DNA of 64,000 nt, taken from Parasponia andersonii. Its lineage: Eukaryota; Streptophyta; Magnoliopsida; Rosales; Cannabaceae. A program made the position numbers and the translations under genes. The DNA is taken from contig JXTB01000028.1 of the NCBI GenBank assembly GCA_002914805.1, positions 1,307,255 to 1,371,254 on the forward strand. Reading direction: 5' to 3'. Numbering within the stretch: position 1 is the stretch's first letter; every line of letters begins with the position of its first letter. Below, piece by piece: positions 36,962-48,197 of the stretch. The notes under the pieces were generated by a model. That model had not been told where the DNA came from and searched no databases. It worked only from the letters and a program-made list of their open reading frames with translations.

Positions 36962-37497
36962 TTTAGTCAATATATGCAGCTTGACTAAGCCACAATATTA
37001 ATTTAATATAAGCTGCATCAACTAATACCATCGTGATCAAAGTTTGCAGCACCTTTCGATGCCATACATGTGAATATTAAAAAAAAAAAAAGGAAAAATG
37101 GGAGAATAGGAGAAAAGACTTAACTATAAATATCCCTCTCCTTCAAATCATTCTTCATCCTATTCAAAATATTTCTTCTCTCTTTAAGAGAAAGTTTAAA
37201 CTTAGAAATTCATCTTAAGTATCCCACTTTAGTTTTCTCTTAATTTGTTTAGAGAGAGTATTTTCTCATACTTTAAGAGAGAGATATTCATTTGTACTAT
37301 CCTTGTATTTAAAGAAAAGTGAGTTATAATCTTCTTTTCATTGTGAAATTCTTCACAGTCTTATCTGTGAACACTACCTAAATTGAGCGAACTACGTTAA
37401 ATTTTTTATGTGCCTTATATTTTTCATTTTACCTAAACTTTTTCATCTCATATTTTAGTTACATATTGTTGCTTCTGCAAAATTGATATCTTAATAG
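36962..37497 (+). repeat. 3' LTR of decayed copia element
   Basis: Direct repeat of 32339-32862. The upstream AAGTGAGAGA resembles a worn polypurine tract. The two LTRs differ at many positions and in short indels, so the insertion is old. Confidence 0.75.
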
Positions 37498-40093
37498 ACT
37501 TTTATTATATCATCCTTTCAATTTAATCTAAGGTCTAAAAAATGCTCCTATGAATAAGAGGAATTTTACTCCTCTTACACTAGAATTCTTAACCCAAAAA
37601 GAAACAAAGAAGATTATCGAAAAAAATATATAAATAACAAAAAAGTGAAATAAATAATTCGAATAAATTCGATTTAGTTTTTTTCTAACTCACACAAATA
37701 GACTATTCTTTCCCTTGACATATTCAATCACTGAAAGGTTTATTTTTTACATTTAAGGGACAAAAAATCTGAAAAGATTACTTTGACCAAAATGGTGGCA
37801 ATTAAGAAGAAAAATGGAAAAAGACTTTAGACAAATAGTCTAACTTTGGATCAAAGTTTGAAAAATGATCTTCTTTCAAACACACTATTGAAAAAATAGC
37901 TGAATTTTGAAAATTATTTAAAAAATGACCATTTTTATATTTAGTATATTAAAATATATATTTTTAAAAATTGATTTACTTTTTAAAAAAATTGATTTAA
38001 TTTATAAACAATTGATCTATTTTATAAAAAAATAGATCAACTAAAAAGCGGCCATTTATCAAAATAAATTTATTTATTTATTAAATAGATATAAAAAATA
38101 GTCATTTTTAAATTAATCTAAAAAAAGCTATTTCTTATAAATAGTGTATATATATTTTAGGTGTGGGCCTCATTTATGAAGAAAAAAGAATAGATTTAAT
38201 ATAAAAGTGGAAAAATAAACAATAGTAGCTTGGTTCCAAGCATCTGTCGTATTAGAGTTCGTGATCCAAATTCTATTTGTCCATCTCGAAATTTTCGCGG
38301 TACGACATATGTAGTATTGTTTATAATAGAAAGAAAATTTGAGATCTGTGATGGACCTATTTTATTGGATCGTTTTTTCTTTTTTCGTACAATTTTTTTG
38401 TCCGTACACGTATGTATTTTAAGGTTTTGGGGATTCTATATATCTTAGTTTGGCTGTGTAAAACTCAATCTCTTGTACCTTATTTTCGACATAGTGAAAT
38501 TTCCTCTTCTGCAAGTGATTTTTCCCGATTAGGGTTTTCTACTTAAATCTGTGTGTTCTTGTTTTTCATTATTTTATCGATTATCGTTCATTAATTCTTA
38601 ACATGTCATTGTACCTATATGATTAGCATATGGTGCTAGTAATAGTTGGTCTATTGTCACACCTTTATTTGCTCTCCCCACTCTTTTTAAAAAAAAAAAC
38701 TATTAAATAAATGTAAATTTCTTAAGTTTTATCTTCTCATCTTCCTTAATTTCAAAAGAGCCCCTGTTTATAATTAAACACTTACTCTTCCCACCTGTTA
38801 ATTTTAAATGAAAGATTATGCTTCATCAGATTTTTCTCACATCTTAAAACACAATCATATCTTGAAAACCATAAAAAGGGTGTAAGCTGTTTCAATTATA
38901 CCACAGATGGTCATAATCATTTCCATGGGTCTAAATACTCACCTGAAATCATCTATTTGATTCAATTGCTTGAAAAATATAAATGTTATTGATCACCTTC
39001 GGCTATAGGCCGAGCAACTTCTTGATTTTTTTTTTATTATTTTAATTTTCACTTCTTATAAAATTTGCAATCGACAAATTAAATATTTTTTTTTTGTTGT
39101 TGACAAGTTCCTTTTAGTGCGACTACAAACAAAGCTCAAGAATCATATATAAATAATTTCTCTGGCAGATCTTCTTTCTTTTTTTCACATAATCCTTTTC
39201 AGGTTAACCCCTTTTTTTCCAAACTTATGTTGATAAAGGGTGTGTTAAGAGTTTTATTGTTGTTTTAATGTTAATTTGGATTTAAATGTAATTTTCATTA
39301 AGATTTTTGTGGCAATAATTTTATTCATTAAAAAAGAACAGGAAAAACAAACAAAAATGTGACAATAGATCCACCCTAATACAAAATAAAATAAAGTTTG
39401 ACAATTTATTATTGATAGATTGTATAATAGACCATAAATTTGGGAGAATTTGCACCCACCCTCAACTTTGGCCGAGGACATCCAAATTGTGTGGCCTATT
39501 ATGTAAATGACTGTTTACATTAACGTAATTTATATTTTGTGATTCGGTTTAGTTTGAATTTTAAAAATAATAATAATAATAAAATAAAAAGTAAAAAATA
39601 AAAAATCTCCTGAATAGCACAACGAAGTTTGCTAATTTTTCTAAACTGCACTGAATTGTATATGGGAAAAAATATTTCTACGGTGTATCAATTTATTTAT
39701 TTAATTTTTCCTTTTAACACCTTTAATCGGCATAAATCTAGTATTAACCACATTGCCAAATCATAAATGCAAAGTGTTATGTTCAAAATCCCCCTCCCCG
39801 AAGCGTTTTTCTTTTCAAAAAAAAAAGAAGTTAGGCTACTATTTTCGTTTTAAATCACATGCAAGTGATATCTAATTATACTTTTAATCTATTATTTGAA
39901 ATCTATTGGTTTTTTTTTTGGTTGGAGGGGGGGCTTGATCTATTGGTTCAACATATGTATAAAAAACGCACTCTCATAAAACAAGTTATGCTCAATCGGC
40001 TAGTTTTAATTTCAAAATCATTTACTTTTATCATTTCCTAGCATGTATATAGTCTGCCATATTCTGCCTACTTAACCCAAGCAGTTGTCTATT
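37498..40093. other. AT-rich intergenic; possible copia LTR fragment at ~38440-38620
   Basis: The phrases CATAGTGAAATTTCCTCTTC, CCCGATTAGGGTTTTC and AAATCTGTGTGTTCTTG resemble the 3' end of a copia LTR, so this could be a solo or truncated LTR. No partner copy is present. The rest is AT-rich with no gene. Confidence 0.35.
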
Positions 40094-40098
40094 AATAT

Positions 40099-40921
40099 TG
40101 TGGGACCCGTTCCCGATCCATACGCCACGTGGAAGGCCATGCGGGTCACACGTGATCTCACAATCGGCTATTGGGCCGTCCGAAGTTAGGACCGAGCCCA
40201 TCACTGACCCTGGACGGTCTGGCCCAGTCTGACCCCAACCTCGACAGATGGGGGTTGAAAGCCCCAAGGGTCTGCCATCTGGGTACAGTGGCCCTTACCT
40301 CGACAGTTGGGAGGGTCAGAAGCCCCAAGGGTTTTCCGACTGAATACAATGGAAAGCAACTCACGGCTCCAGACCCAGACAGAGTATTTAATGCGATCCT
40401 GGGTAGGTGTGTGCCAGGGACAAGCCGTCCTGACAGAACGGCGATTTACCAAAATCTTACTCCTGACAGATTGAAGCCGTAGGAGGCGGCGAAAATTAGG
40501 CCACGACAACACAGAGGAGATCGCAGAAATCTCGGCTCGTGACTGCTGAAAAAGATTTTGAGGAGAAAGGTACTCAGTCCTGAGATTGAGAACCACACGG
40601 TTCACAATCTCAGGACTACATATATGAGAGCCATGCGTTCCCGAGAGGGGCATGTACGCTTAAAAACAGATATATATATATATAAACGTCTGTGAACAAG
40701 AAACAGATAGATATTCATACTGAAATATTTCCATGCTACCCTGTATCAAAGATAAACCACTGACTTAAGCATCGGAGAGTCTTTATAGGTAGCCACCCCC
40801 GTCCCTCCGATCTTGCTTGGAGTTTTGAGTACTCAGGGACAACAAGGACAAGTGGACAGTTGGAGAATACAGCATCAGCAATTCGAGACACGTGGACGGC
40901 TGGTGAGAAACCACTCCAATA
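40099..40921 (+). repeat. 5' LTR of the Tat element
   Basis: 823 bp, starting TGTGGGACCCG and ending CACTCCAATA. The promoter region has a strong hairpin at 40577-40616, followed by CATATATGAG where the 3' LTR keeps TATATAAG. Confidence 0.95.
40577..40616. promoter_or_regulatory. extended hairpin next to the TATA box, 5' LTR
   Basis: The 12-bp arms GTCCTGAGATTG and CAATCTCAGGAC are perfect. Inside them GAACC and GGTTC can pair around an ACAC loop. The structure ends a few bases before the TATA-like sequence. The same hairpin is at 53833-53872. Confidence 0.75.
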
Positions 40922-40945
40922 GTTTAGCGTCGTCTGTGGGAAGAG
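40922..40945 (+). promoter_or_regulatory. primer binding site region of the Tat element
   Basis: Directly after the LTR, TTTAGCGTCGTCTGTGGG differs by two transitions from TTTGGCGCCGTCTGTGGG, the junction I know from Tat-group elements. The first bases fit an Asp-type tRNA 3' end. The two changes suggest decay. Confidence 0.6.
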
Positions 40946-41010
40946 GTTGAGCGTGGGAAAAAGAGTAAGAGACTCACGACCGTGCTCTCCCCGAACAAAA
41001 AAGCCATACA

Positions 41011-42249
41011 ATGTCTGATGGCACCCTCAAGAATGACAACCAGGAGCACACGTCCCGACGCCGAAGGAAGCTCCCGAGAAGAACGACCAGATCTGGGATC
41101 AGATACTTGCCGCCCTAGCGGAAGCAAACAGGAAGGCAGAGATGGCCCACGAGGCCGTCCTGGGTTTAAGGGACGAGGTCACAGAGGTATGCAGAGATAA
41201 CGCTCGCCTTGAAGGTTTGCTGGCAAGTGAAGATAGGACCCAGCGGAGGGAAGATTTCGACGAAGAAGTCCAACAAGAGTTCAGAAGCCAACCATGGGGA
41301 GAAGTTCCCGCCCCATCCGGGTCACGGATACAAGGGGTACGGCAAAGCCAGTCGAGACCTTTCCAAACCAGGGGAGCAACAGGCGGAAGATTCCATGAAA
41401 GCCCTGGGGGTATGCCCCCCGACTGGAAGCAAAAGATGATGGCAGAGTTGGGTAAGAGACTTGGCAACCATCATAACCAGACCCCCGATGATCTGGCAGA
41501 ACAAACTGTGCAAGGCATCAACCGGACAGCCTTCGCTGACTGGATCCAGATGGAACTCAGGCCGAGGGATTTCACGACCCCGACCTTTAGACCGTTCGAG
41601 GGGAAGACTGACCCCCTCGACCACATATACCACTTCCAGCAGAAGATGTCCTTAGAGACCAGGGACGAGGCTGTGACTTGCAAAGTCTTCTCTACCACCC
41701 TTGTGGGACCAGCCCTGCTATAGTTCAGGCAGCTCCAGGAAAAGTCCATAAATGGGTTCGAAGACTTCTGCAGACTTTTCCTGAAACAGTACGCAGGTGT
41801 CCGAAGACAACAAAAAACCATGCGATACCTGGACCGTTTGGAGCAGGCCGCAGATGAATCCCCGCGGGAGTACCTCTCGCGTTTCCTCGAGGTAATGTCA
41901 CTGGTCCATAACGCAGATTCGGTCCAAGCCCAAGCTCATTCGTTCGGAGCCTGCAGCCAAGATCAATACTATCGGACCACCTTCTTCTAAATCTTTCGTA
42001 CGATATGGTGGACGTCCATGCAAAGTCGGAAGGGGTATTCAGAGTGCTGGAAAGCCACCAGAAGGCACCCAAGACCTCTGCCGCAGTAACAACGATGCCA
42101 GTACAACCCCCAGCCCCGCAAGGAGTGAAAAGGCCCTCACCGGGCCAAGGACCAGCCCCGAAGCAGGAAGTCCCCGTCTGAGACGGTCTGGAGGGAGGCA
42201 AGAGGAGGAAGACGACCCGTGATCCTTTGCCCAAGTACGAGCTCAACAC
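41011..42249 (+). pseudogene. Tat-element gag, N-terminal and central part
   Basis: The likely start is ATG 41011. The frame changes near 41056 and then stays open through 41720. A coiled-coil-like Glu/Arg-rich stretch is followed by the gypsy Gag core (FTTPTFRPFEGKTDPLDHI, FEDFCRLFLKQYAG, SPREYLSRFLEV). TAG at 41721-41723 interrupts the core, where relatives usually have Trp (TGG). A further frame change occurs near 41940, after which LSDHLLLNLSYDMVDVHAKS continues in another frame. At least one stop and two frame changes therefore disable it. Gag would form the virus-like particle. Confidence 0.85.
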
Positions 42250-42718
42250 GCCGATCGACGTGATCTACCTCCAAAACAGGGACAGGGGCATTTTCAAGGA
42301 CCCACCCAAATCTGGCGTCCCTGAGCATATGAAGAACAGGAACATGTACTACCAGTTCCACAAAGACTTCGGGCACAACACCGTCCACTACTGCAACCTT
42401 TATGCTCAGGTCATGTTGGCGATCCATGCTGGCAGGTTGAAGCAGTACGTGAAAACTGACGAAGCTCAGCCGCAGCAAGACATCACCAGTTTTGAGAAAG
42501 GGAAGCAGGCCCAAGCCTTTGGGTCAGGAGAGCAGACCCTCAAGATAGTGCCGACCATTGTGGGCAGGCCAGAGCCAACCCACGATCAAGAGGAAAAAGA
42601 AAAATGCCTCAAAAGAGCCGAGGGTAGGGCGAAGTACTTGAGGGGGATGGGACACTCCGTCAACCACTTGATGTCGGGAGAAGGCTGCACATCCGCCGCC
42701 CCCATCGTTTTTACCTAG
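42227..42718 (+). pseudogene. gag C-terminal, zinc-knuckle-like segment
   Basis: It continues Gag in a new frame: YYQFHKDFGHNTVHYCN corresponds to the YCxFHxDxGHxTxxC segment of Tat Gag, with the first Cys replaced by Tyr. AGRLKQYVK follows. The segment ends at TAG 42716-42718. Most of it (from 42250) is repeated exactly at 43829-44297. Confidence 0.8.
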
Positions 42719-43213
42719 CAAGATCTAACCACAGTGCGCCATCCTCACGACAATCCCTTGGTGATTAAACTGCAGATCAGCTCCGCATTGGTTGGAAGGG
42801 TCTTGGTCGATGGTGGAAGCAGTATCGATATCCTATTCCTCAGCACATTCGAGAATATGGGTCTGGATAGGAGCGCACTCAGGCCAACCTGTCAACCGTT
42901 GTTCACTTTTGACAGCACAAAGGTCTGCCCTTTGGGCGTCGTGACCCTTAATGTCTACGCAGCTGAGAGATGCTTGGACGTGGATTTCGTCATCATTAAT
43001 TGCCAGTCCTCCTTTAACGTCATCATGGGAAGGGGATGGATCCACGCCATGCATGAGGTCGCTTCCACCCTCCATCAGGTCTTAAGATGTCAATCAAAGG
43101 ACGGTACGTATACGATTGACATTAAGGGGGACCAGGCCTCTGTAAAGAAATGCTTTTCAGCCGTCCTAAAGGGAGCCGACGCGAGCGCAAGTGCCGCAGC
43201 TGGGGACAGATAG
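42719..43213 (+). pseudogene. retropepsin-type protease (copy 1)
   Basis: An aspartic protease domain with the active-site signature VLVDGGSSIDILFL near residue 25 and the later hydrophobic NVIMGRGWIHAM. It cuts Gag-Pol in intact elements. It is open between TAG 42716 and TAG 43211; both stops would truncate a polyprotein. Confidence 0.85.
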
Positions 43214-43240
43214 CAATCAAATGACCGCCTGCCAGCGTAT

Positions 43241-43827
43241 ATGAGGCAAATCGAAGAAGAGTCTGACGGTCTGGAATCCACGATCGAGGAGCTGGTAGCG
43301 GTCCCTTTGAAAGAGGAAGAACCGGCGAAGGTGATCCTAATCGGGGCCTTATTACCCGATGAGCAAAAGAATGAAATGTTGGGATTCTTAAAGCGGAATG
43401 AGGACGTCTTTGCATGGTCCCACGATGATATGCCAGGGATAGACCTCGCACACTCCTGCCACTGGCTGAATATAGACCCCCATTTCCCCTCGGTCAGGCA
43501 GAAACCTCGAAGATTCACACCAAAGAAAAATAAGGCGATCAACAAGGAGGTAGAAAAGCTACTGGAGAGTGGTCTAATCAGGGAATGCGTATACCCGCGA
43601 TGGGTTTCTAACCCGGTAGTGGTGAAAAAGAAAAACAGCAACGACCGTATTTGCATAGATTTCACCAACCTGAATAAGGCCTGCCCGAAAGATAGTTTCC
43701 CCCTGCCAAGAATCGACCAAATGGTAGACGCGACGGCGGGATTCAACAGAATGAGCTTTCTGGATGCCTACTCTGGATACAACCAGATCCCCCTGTACGC
43801 GGAAGACCAGATCCACACGGCTTTTAT
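43241..43827 (+). pseudogene. reverse transcriptase, N-terminal half (copy 1, cut by duplication)
   Basis: It begins with the pre-RT linker (FAWSHDDMPGIDL, VRQKPRRFTPKKN) and RT fingers/palm (LIRECVYPRWVSNPVVVKKK, DFTNLNKACPKDSFPLPRID, SFLDAYSGYNQIPL). It is cut off at n 43828, where the sequence jumps back to gag, so the catalytic YIDD half is missing from this copy. The complete version starts again at 44820. Confidence 0.88.
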
Positions 43828-43828
43828 N
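43828..43828. other. single n at duplication junction
   Basis: One unknown base at the exact join of the two identical 1,578-bp blocks. Similar isolated n characters are at 6377 and 59357. Confidence 1.
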
Positions 43829-45406
43829 GCCGATCGACGTGATCTACCTCCAAAACAGGGACAGGGGCATTTTCAAGGACCCACCCAAATCTGGCGTCCC
43901 TGAGCATATGAAGAACAGGAACATGTACTACCAGTTCCACAAAGACTTCGGGCACAACACCGTCCACTACTGCAACCTTTATGCTCAGGTCATGTTGGCG
44001 ATCCATGCTGGCAGGTTGAAGCAGTACGTGAAAACTGACGAAGCTCAGCCGCAGCAAGACATCACCAGTTTTGAGAAAGGGAAGCAGGCCCAAGCCTTTG
44101 GGTCAGGAGAGCAGACCCTCAAGATAGTGCCGACCATTGTGGGCAGGCCAGAGCCAACCCACGATCAAGAGGAAAAAGAAAAATGCCTCAAAAGAGCCGA
44201 GGGTAGGGCGAAGTACTTGAGGGGGATGGGACACTCCGTCAACCACTTGATGTCGGGAGAAGGCTGCACATCCGCCGCCCCCATCGTTTTTACCTAGCAA
44301 GATCTAACCACAGTGCGCCATCCTCACGACAATCCCTTGGTGATTAAACTGCAGATCAGCTCCGCATTGGTTGGAAGGGTCTTGGTCGATGGTGGAAGCA
44401 GTATCGATATCCTATTCCTCAGCACATTCGAGAATATGGGTCTGGATAGGAGCGCACTCAGGCCAACCTGTCAACCGTTGTTCACTTTTGACAGCACAAA
44501 GGTCTGCCCTTTGGGCGTCGTGACCCTTAATGTCTACGCAGCTGAGAGATGCTTGGACGTGGATTTCGTCATCATTAATTGCCAGTCCTCCTTTAACGTC
44601 ATCATGGGAAGGGGATGGATCCACGCCATGCATGAGGTCGCTTCCACCCTCCATCAGGTCTTAAGATGTCAATCAAAGGACGGTACGTATACGATTGACA
44701 TTAAGGGGGACCAGGCCTCTGTAAAGAAATGCTTTTCAGCCGTCCTAAAGGGAGCCGACGCGAGCGCAAGTGCCGCAGCTGGGGACAGATAGCAATCAAA
44801 TGACCGCCTGCCAGCGTATATGAGGCAAATCGAAGAAGAGTCTGACGGTCTGGAATCCACGATCGAGGAGCTGGTAGCGGTCCCTTTGAAAGAGGAAGAA
44901 CCGGCGAAGGTGATCCTAATCGGGGCCTTATTACCCGATGAGCAAAAGAATGAAATGTTGGGATTCTTAAAGCGGAATGAGGACGTCTTTGCATGGTCCC
45001 ACGATGATATGCCAGGGATAGACCTCGCACACTCCTGCCACTGGCTGAATATAGACCCCCATTTCCCCTCGGTCAGGCAGAAACCTCGAAGATTCACACC
45101 AAAGAAAAATAAGGCGATCAACAAGGAGGTAGAAAAGCTACTGGAGAGTGGTCTAATCAGGGAATGCGTATACCCGCGATGGGTTTCTAACCCGGTAGTG
45201 GTGAAAAAGAAAAACAGCAACGACCGTATTTGCATAGATTTCACCAACCTGAATAAGGCCTGCCCGAAAGATAGTTTCCCCCTGCCAAGAATCGACCAAA
45301 TGGTAGACGCGACGGCGGGATTCAACAGAATGAGCTTTCTGGATGCCTACTCTGGATACAACCAGATCCCCCTGTACGCGGAAGACCAGATCCACACGGC
45401 TTTTAT
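43829..45406 (+). repeat. 1,578-bp exact duplication, copy 2
   Basis: Identical to 42250-43827. It continues smoothly into the rest of RT at 45407, so this copy has the natural right-hand continuation, while copy 1 has the natural left-hand one. Confidence 0.95.
44298..44792 (+). pseudogene. retropepsin-type protease (copy 2)
   Basis: Exact duplicate of the protease at 42719-43213, including the flanking TAG stops. The gag tail before it (43829-44297) is likewise identical to copy 1. Confidence 0.85.
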
Positions 45407-46019
45407 CACAGAGCGAGGTCTGTACTGCTACAAGCGTATGCCGTTTGGTCTGAAGAACGCAGGGGCAACCTACCAAAGGTTCATGAATAAGATGTTCGCC
45501 AGGCTACTAGGAAAGACAATGGAGGTCTACATCGACGACATGGTCATGAAGAGCAGGGAGGATTCGGACCATCTGACGCACCTGGACGAATGTTTTCAGA
45601 TCCTGAGGTAGCATTAGATACGTCTGAATCCCAAGAAGTGTGTATTTGGGGTATCCTCTGGGCAATTCTTGGGGCATATCGTGAGCCGGAGGGGTATTGA
45701 AGCAAATCCGACCCAGCTGACCTCAATCGTGAATGTGCAGAGACCCTCATCCATTCGAGAGGTCCAACACCTGGCCGGGAAGGTAGCCACTCTCAGCCGA
45801 TTCGTATCCAAGATGTCCGACCGATGCAAACCTTTCTTTCAATGCTTGAAGAAAAACTCTACTGCCATCTGGGGGGAAGAACAGGACAGGGCACTGGTAG
45901 ACCTTAAGCTGTATCTAAGTCACCCACCTATCCCCGTCAGAAGGGGAGCGTCTGTACGCCTATTTAGCGGTGTCCGAAGTAGCGATCAGCGCCGTACTAT
46001 TCATCGAGCCAGACAGTAA
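44820..46019 (+). pseudogene. reverse transcriptase with connection region (full-length copy)
   Basis: After the region shared with copy 1 it continues GLYCYKRMPFGLKNAGATYQ, then the catalytic box VYIDDMVMKS (the YxDD motif of RT) and LNPKKCVFGV. TAG codons at 45609 and 45615 interrupt where relatives have LRKHxxRLNPKKC. The frame then reopens through GHIVSRRGIEANP and LAGKVATLSRFVSK before shifting near 45945. RT copies element RNA into DNA in the particle. Two stops and one frameshift make it inactive. Confidence 0.9.
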
Positions 46020-46374
46020 ATAGAAGCCGGTGTTTTATATAAGCCGCATGCTCCTAGATGCCGAAACCCGATATAGTGTGGCAGAAAAGCTGGTCCTCGC
46101 TCTGGTCAATGCTAAAAAGAAGCTCCGGCAGTATTTTGAAGCGCACTCGGTCACTGTGTATATGGATTTCCCCATCCGTCAAATTTTGGCCAAACCAGAC
46201 CTATCAGGACGACTGACCAAATGGGCCATCGAGCTGGGGGCATACGATATCGAGTATCAACCTCGAACGGCAAAGAAAGGACAAGTCATGGCCGATTTCC
46301 TGGTGGAAATCGAATCCTTTGGCGAGTGGCGTGACCTGAATCAGATGTCTCAACTTTGCCCCCCTTCAGCCTAG
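46020..46374 (+). pseudogene. gypsy RNase H domain following RT
   Basis: The first RNase H (RT_RNaseH type) reads VFYISRMLLDAETRYSVAEK, LVLALVNAKKKLRQYF, RQILAKPDLSGRLTKWAIEL, then EIDYQP-like IEYQPRTAKKGQVMADFL. It would degrade the RNA strand of the hybrid. It ends at TAG 46372-46374, just before the second RNase H. Relatives usually have Trp there, so a G-to-A change is likely. Confidence 0.85.
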
Positions 46375-46775
46375 ACGCTCTACACAGACAGATCCACAAA
46401 TGCCTCAAGATCGGGTATCGGGATAGTCTTGCAGACCCCAACAGGCCTCATAGTCGAGAAAGCGTTGAGACTCAACTTCCAGGCGACTAACAACGAGGCG
46501 GAGTACGAGGCACTATTGCAAGGCCTTGAGTTGGCATTACACTTCGGAGTAGAGGACATCACCGTGAAGACCGACTCGCAGCTGATCGTGGGCCAGGTCA
46601 GGGGAGACTTCGAAGTAAAAGAACCAAGGCTGCACAGGTACTTCTCCAAGGTGATGGGAGCAAAAGCTCGCTTTGGTAATTTCAATATCGAACTGATCCC
46701 CAGGGAGATGAACCAGAAGGCTGATGGGCTAGCCAAGAATGCATCAATCGGGGGCACCACTGAAAGCATAGAAGT
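46375..46775 (+). pseudogene. second, archaeal-like RNase H (aRNH), Tat-lineage marker
   Basis: A second RNase H follows directly: LYTDRSTNASRSGIGIVL (the acidic Asp of the YTDGSS motif is kept while Gly is replaced by Arg), then ATNNEAEYEALLQGLELAL (catalytic Glu), VKTDSQLIVGQV (catalytic Asp) and PREMNQKADGLAK (C-terminal Asp region). The four acidic positions are present. Tandem RNase H domains are established for Tat-group elements, where the second was acquired separately. It is in frame with integrase. Confidence 0.85.
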
Positions 46776-48084
46776 TCTTTTAGAAGGCGGGAGCATGGGG
46801 GAACCCCCGCAGACCCCTGCGCACCACGTGTTCGTAACCAGCGCTGCTGACGAAGGGTGGATGAGACCCATCACGCAGTATTTGACGTTGGGGAACCTGC
46901 CTACAGACCCCAGGGAAGCGAGGTTAGTCAGATTAAAGGCTGCCAGGTACTCAATGGTGGGTGAACAGTTATACATGAGATCGACAATGAGTCCGATGCT
47001 ATGCTGCATATGCCCCTTCGAAGCGCAAAAATTGATGGAGGAAATCCACGAGGGAGTATGTGGCAACCACTTTGGTGGGCGCAGCCTCGCCCACAAGGCT
47101 CTAACGGCCGGATACTTTTGGCCATACATGATGACGAAGGCAACCAAATTCGTAAAAAAATGTGATAAATGCCAGAGGTTCGCCCTGATGAAACGTCAGC
47201 CCACGGAGATTCTTCATTCGAACATAACTCCTTGGCCGTTCGCCAAGTGGGGTCTAGATATCGTCGGAGAGCTCCCCAGAAGTCCAGGAGGAAAGAGATA
47301 CGTCCTGCTGGCCACGGACTATTTTACCAAGTGGGTAGAGGCCGAAGCCTACACGACAGTTAATAAGGCAGACACGATTAATTTCATCTGGAAGAACATA
47401 ATCTGCTGATTCGGGATCCTAAAAAAGATACACGCCGACCATGGCACGCAGTTCCAAAACGCCAAGCTTAAGGAGTTGTGCGAGCTATACGACATAAGGC
47501 TCAGTTTCTCTTCCGTGAACTACCCCCAGGGGAACGGCCAAGCAAAGGCGACGAACAAAGCCATATTCAGCAACATCAAAAAGAACTTGCAGGAGGCTAA
47601 AGGCAAGTGGTTAGAAGAACTGCCGGCCATTATGTGGGCCCATCGAACCACAGAGCGGAGGTCTACTGGGAGAACGCCGTTCGCCATAATCTACGGATCA
47701 GAGGCTGTGATCCCGACCGAGGTCGGCCTCTCGACCCTCCGCTCCGAAGTGGTAAAAGATTCTCCCCTAAACGAGCGCCAGTTAAGCCATAACACAGACT
47801 TCCTGGAAGAAATAAGAAGCATGGCTTTGGTCCACCTGGCTTCATACCACCAGCAAGCTAGGTCCTACTTTGCGAAAAAGGTTAGTGCCCGACGATTTAA
47901 CGCTGGGGATTGGGTCCTGAAAGCTAGAACAGAGAATTTCTCGAAACTGGACTCCAATTGGGTCGGACCCTATGAGGTAATCAAAGCGCTCGACAATAGA
48001 GCATATATCCTGAAGGAACTGAAAACGGGGAAAAACGTGCCAAACACGTGGAATGCTCAGCACTTGAAGAAGTATCACGTGTAA
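46776..48084 (+). pseudogene. integrase (zinc-binding, core, C-terminal)
   Basis: The zinc-binding HHCC part is intact: HEGVCGNHFGGRSLAHKAL and KKCDKCQRF (near 47045-47190). The core shows WGLDIVG, TDYFTKWVEAEAY, the second Asp in HADHGTQF, and then PQGNGQAKATNKAI, where the catalytic Glu of GQAEATN is replaced by Lys. TGA 47407-47409 falls inside the core, where relatives have Arg (CGA). The C-terminal region reads AGDWVLKARTENFSKLDSNW and WVGPYEV and ends at TAA 48082-48084. Loss of the catalytic Glu and the stop each abolish insertion activity. Confidence 0.9.
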
Positions 48085-48197
48085 GGCACATACTTATGAT
48101 GTAAGACCATGTGGATGCTTATATTATTGAAAAGTTTAAATCCAAAACAGGTCAAATTCCTTTCTTTGCCGCATGGATTCATCTTTTGGATTGCTAT

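Larger units (their letters stand above)
42250..43827 (+). repeat. 1,578-bp exact duplication, copy 1
   Basis: From GCCGATCGACGTG to CACGGCTTTTAT this block is repeated without any difference I can find at 43829-45406, offset 1,579. The copies are separated only by n at 43828. It covers the end of gag, protease and the first half of RT. Confidence 0.95.

Noticed and set aside
40171-40653. Open frames inside the 5' LTR, and their twins in the 3' LTR
   Set aside because: Higher-GC LTR sequence with few stops; no start context, domain or conservation beyond the LTR itself.
42250-45406. True biological tandem duplication of protease/RT
   Set aside because: Perfect identity in an otherwise aged element, plus a single n at the junction, favours an assembly artefact.
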